7,928 nt of DNA, taken from positions 1-7,928 of the forward strand of contig CAMZCW010000105.1 in NCBI GenBank assembly GCA_947305045.1, in the 5' to 3' direction. The stretch is from an uncultured Bacteroidales bacterium (lineage in GTDB: Bacteria > Bacteroidota > Bacteroidia > Bacteroidales > UBA932). The position numbers and the translations under genes are program-made. The notes beneath the pieces were generated by a model. The model did not search any database. It had not been told where the DNA came from and saw only the letters and a program-made list of their open reading frames with translations. Below, piece after piece: positions 6,402 to 7,928 of the stretch. Within the stretch, counting starts at the first letter, position 1; the number at the start of each line of letters is the position of its first letter.

Positions 6402-7049
6402 ATGAAAAAGGATACTGTACAGTTAACAACAGTAGGGCAATTTCTCAAGGACCTGAAGAGGTATGAGAAAAAGCATTGGAGTGACTGCGTTGTCGCCTGG
6501 ATGGCCGATGACGACCATACCTTCGGTGTTGTAGGTATTGGGAAAGAAGAAGACGGTGACGTACAAATCGTGGTGGAAGAGATTGATGAGATACTGGAAG
6601 GCATCTGGCCCGTGACGGACGTGATTGCCGCACTGGAGGATATCGGCAAGGAAAAGAGGGTGTACCTGGCAGGCGACGGCTTGTACCTTGCCATCGAAAG
6701 CGATGGAGGTATCTTCACCGAAGCCGATGACGACGATGTGGTGGGGTGCTATGTCACTGTCTTTGGCGAGTATGAGGAAGAGCCTCAGGGAGAACAGGCG
6801 GAAAAAGAGGTGCGCCGCCTGGCCTGGAAGGAGGCATTGAAGAACAGGGCCAGTGATTGGAAGGGCGTCCTTGAAGTCATCACTTTCCTGCTATGCATCC
6901 CGCTGACCGCCTACGGACTCTACTACAACATCGCCGCGCTGGTGAAGCACTCGAGACCTGTCTGGGAGAGTGTCTTATGGATTCCTTTCCTTGCGCTTCT
7001 ACTGTGGGTCTGTGTTGATAACCTTTTATTCCCGAACCGCAACAAGTAG
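6402..7049 (+). CDS. Acidic protein with two C-terminal transmembrane helices
   Basis: The product has 215 residues and I cannot assign a family. Residues 8-60 (TTVGQFLKDL helix, then strands around CVVAWMAD, TFGVVGIG and DVQIVVEE) look like a small helix-plus-strands module. A second, weaker copy may follow at 71-122 (VTDVIAALEDIG, RVYLAGD, LYLAIES, CYVTVFG). Residues 100-136 are very acidic. After a basic/amphipathic linker come two hydrophobic spans at about 156-180 (VLEVITFLLCIPL) and 189-208 (VLWIPFLALLLWV), and a short tail, PNRNK. With no signal peptide and a positive tail, the likely topology is a membrane hairpin with both ends in the cytoplasm. ATG 6402 has an A-rich lead (CAACAAATAAGT). 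The LRR gene follows after 4 bp, so this protein may anchor or report for it; that is inference. Confidence 0.85.
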   Translation: MKKDTVQLTTVGQFLKDLKRYEKKHWSDCVVAWMADDDHTFGVVGIGKEEDGDVQIVVEEIDEILEGIWPVTDVIAALEDIGKEKRVYLAGDGLYLAIESDGGIFTEADDDDVVGCYVTVFGEYEEEPQGEQAEKEVRRLAWKEALKNRASDWKGVLEVITFLLCIPLTAYGLYYNIAALVKHSRPVWESVLWIPFLALLLWVCVDNLLFPNRNK

Positions 7050-7053
7050 GCAT

Positions 7054-7854
7054 ATGAACATGACCCAGGAAGAATTCACAAAAAGGATTTACGAAATCAT
7101 CAAGGACAAGGTGTTCTTCTCCAACTTCAGCGAGGTACTAGCGGAAGTTATAGAGAAGTTGCCAACAGAGATTGTCCCAGGCAAGGTACTCTTCGATGGT
7201 CTGATGCTCTTTGACGGCATGGAGGGCGTCGAGGACGACATCCAGCAGATGCACTCGTACACCAAAGACGGCGACATCGTCAACCTTGAGGACTACTACA
7301 CGGACAACGGCGCCTTTGAGGATGACGGCTGGGACCGCTTCATCGCCGCCCTAGAGGGCCTTATGACAATAGATGAATTCATTCAATACACCGATACACT
7401 TGGAGACGGAACAGACCTCCCGGAGAATCCCGAAGATTACAATGACTCGGCGCTGTACCCGATAGATGAAAACGGACATGTGGAGATTCCTGCCGGGACG
7501 ACCCGCATTAAGGCAGAAGCGTTCATAAACTGTTCGAAACTTGTCAGCGTCACTATCCCGGATACCGTACGGGAGATTCGCGGACTTGCATTCGGGGGGT
7601 GTACAGATCTTGCCAGCATAGAGATCCCGTCATCGGTCAGGCTGATAGAACCCTCGGCATTCATTGGCTGTAAGAGCCTTGCAAGCGTTGTTATTTCAAG
7701 TAACGGGAGCCTTTTGATCGAGGATCGCGCATTCGCAGGATGTATATCGCTTACAGATGTGGTTTTTAAGAATAATCCTTTGAAGGTTATTGCTCGCAAT
7801 GCCTTTGAGGGTTGCCCGTGCGAGGATAAAGTTCAAGTTGGAATCTCCCTATAG
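7054..7854 (+). CDS. LRR_5 (BspA-like) repeat protein with a novel acidic N-terminal domain
   Basis: The product has 266 residues. Residues 1-141 are a helical, acidic domain (TQEEFTKRIYEII at the start; DDGWDRFIAALEGL at 90-103) that I do not recognise. Residues 142-256 hold five LRR_5 units ending in the AF-x-GC pattern, e.g. VTIPDTVREIRGLAFGGC. The last two are irregular and the array closes with AFEGCPC. No signal peptide or membrane span is present, so it is probably cytoplasmic. The frame stays open upstream to an ATG at 6970, but that start lies deep inside the preceding gene. ATG 7054, 4 bp after that gene's stop and in catATG context, is preferred; ATG 7060 is a less likely alternative. 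The repeats are of the same class as in the 887-residue protein, so the two may recognise related partners. Confidence 0.9.
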   Translation: MNMTQEEFTKRIYEIIKDKVFFSNFSEVLAEVIEKLPTEIVPGKVLFDGLMLFDGMEGVEDDIQQMHSYTKDGDIVNLEDYYTDNGAFEDDGWDRFIAALEGLMTIDEFIQYTDTLGDGTDLPENPEDYNDSALYPIDENGHVEIPAGTTRIKAEAFINCSKLVSVTIPDTVREIRGLAFGGCTDLASIEIPSSVRLIEPSAFIGCKSLASVVISSNGSLLIEDRAFAGCISLTDVVFKNNPLKVIARNAFEGCPCEDKVQVGISL

Positions 7855-7873
7855 CCTGAAAAATACATAAAAA

Positions 7874-7912
7874 TGCAACTTTTTCCAACCTTTCGGCCGA
7901 TGGTTCCGTCTA
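7874..7912 (+). promoter_or_regulatory. Candidate ECF-sigma-type promoter for a gene beyond the right edge
   Basis: CGTCTA at 7907-7912 is a typical ECF sigma -10 element. Upstream, CCAACC (7885-7890) lies 16 nt away, a standard ECF spacing; a second AAC-type box, TGCAAC, is at 7874-7879. ECF sigma genes often carry such promoters to regulate themselves, so the next gene may encode one. This is inferred: no part of that gene can be identified in the last 16 bases. Confidence 0.45.
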
Positions 7913-7928
7913 ATGGATGAAACCGCTC

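Noticed and set aside
7913..7928. ATG at 7913 or 7917 as the start of the next gene
   Set aside because: Both lie at or before the transcript start implied by the CGTCTA box, and too few codons are visible to judge.

Overview
The window looks like chromosomal DNA from a member of the Bacteroidota, most probably Bacteroidales. Three things suggest this. The tRNA gene is driven by a textbook Bacteroidota promoter (TTTG, 19 nt, TATCTTTG). Start codons lack Shine-Dalgarno sites and sit in A/T-rich leaders. The proteins are dominated by WG repeats and BspA-type (LRR_5) leucine-rich repeats, which are abundant in gut and rumen Bacteroidales. I cannot name a genus. All genes are on the + strand.

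Layout. (1) 2-142: C-terminal end of a membrane-anchored protein. (2) 156-1187: a protein made almost entirely of nine WG repeats. (3) 1220-1936: an unrecognised protein of 238 residues. (4) 1971-2120: a complete tRNA-Phe(GAA) unit with its own promoter and intrinsic terminator. (5) 2121-2423: a gene-free, AT-richer stretch that starts with a scrambled remnant of an IS30-family transposase and also carries a hairpin and two abutting palindromes. (6) 2480-6289: a two-gene operon. The first product is a helical protein carrying a short phage-type LRR. The second is an 887-residue protein with 25 LRR_5 repeats and an unrecognised C-terminal domain. (7) 6402-7854: a second two-gene operon encoding an acidic protein with two C-terminal membrane helices and a smaller LRR_5 protein. 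(8) 7855-7928: a likely ECF-sigma-type promoter for a gene beyond the right edge.

No protein whose N-terminus lies in the window has a signal peptide. The WG and LRR solenoids are therefore predicted to be cytoplasmic, unlike the classical surface-exposed BspA proteins. The two operons on the right share a short leader motif (GGTAACGATA, 13 nt, GTATkAT) just upstream of their first genes, which suggests co-regulation. Each pairs an LRR_5 protein with a different partner. A reasonable reading, which is inference, is an accessory locus of intracellular binding-scaffold proteins that was rearranged next to a tRNA gene. No enzyme active site, nuclease, CRISPR array or recognised defence or toxin domain is visible, so no biochemical function can be assigned.
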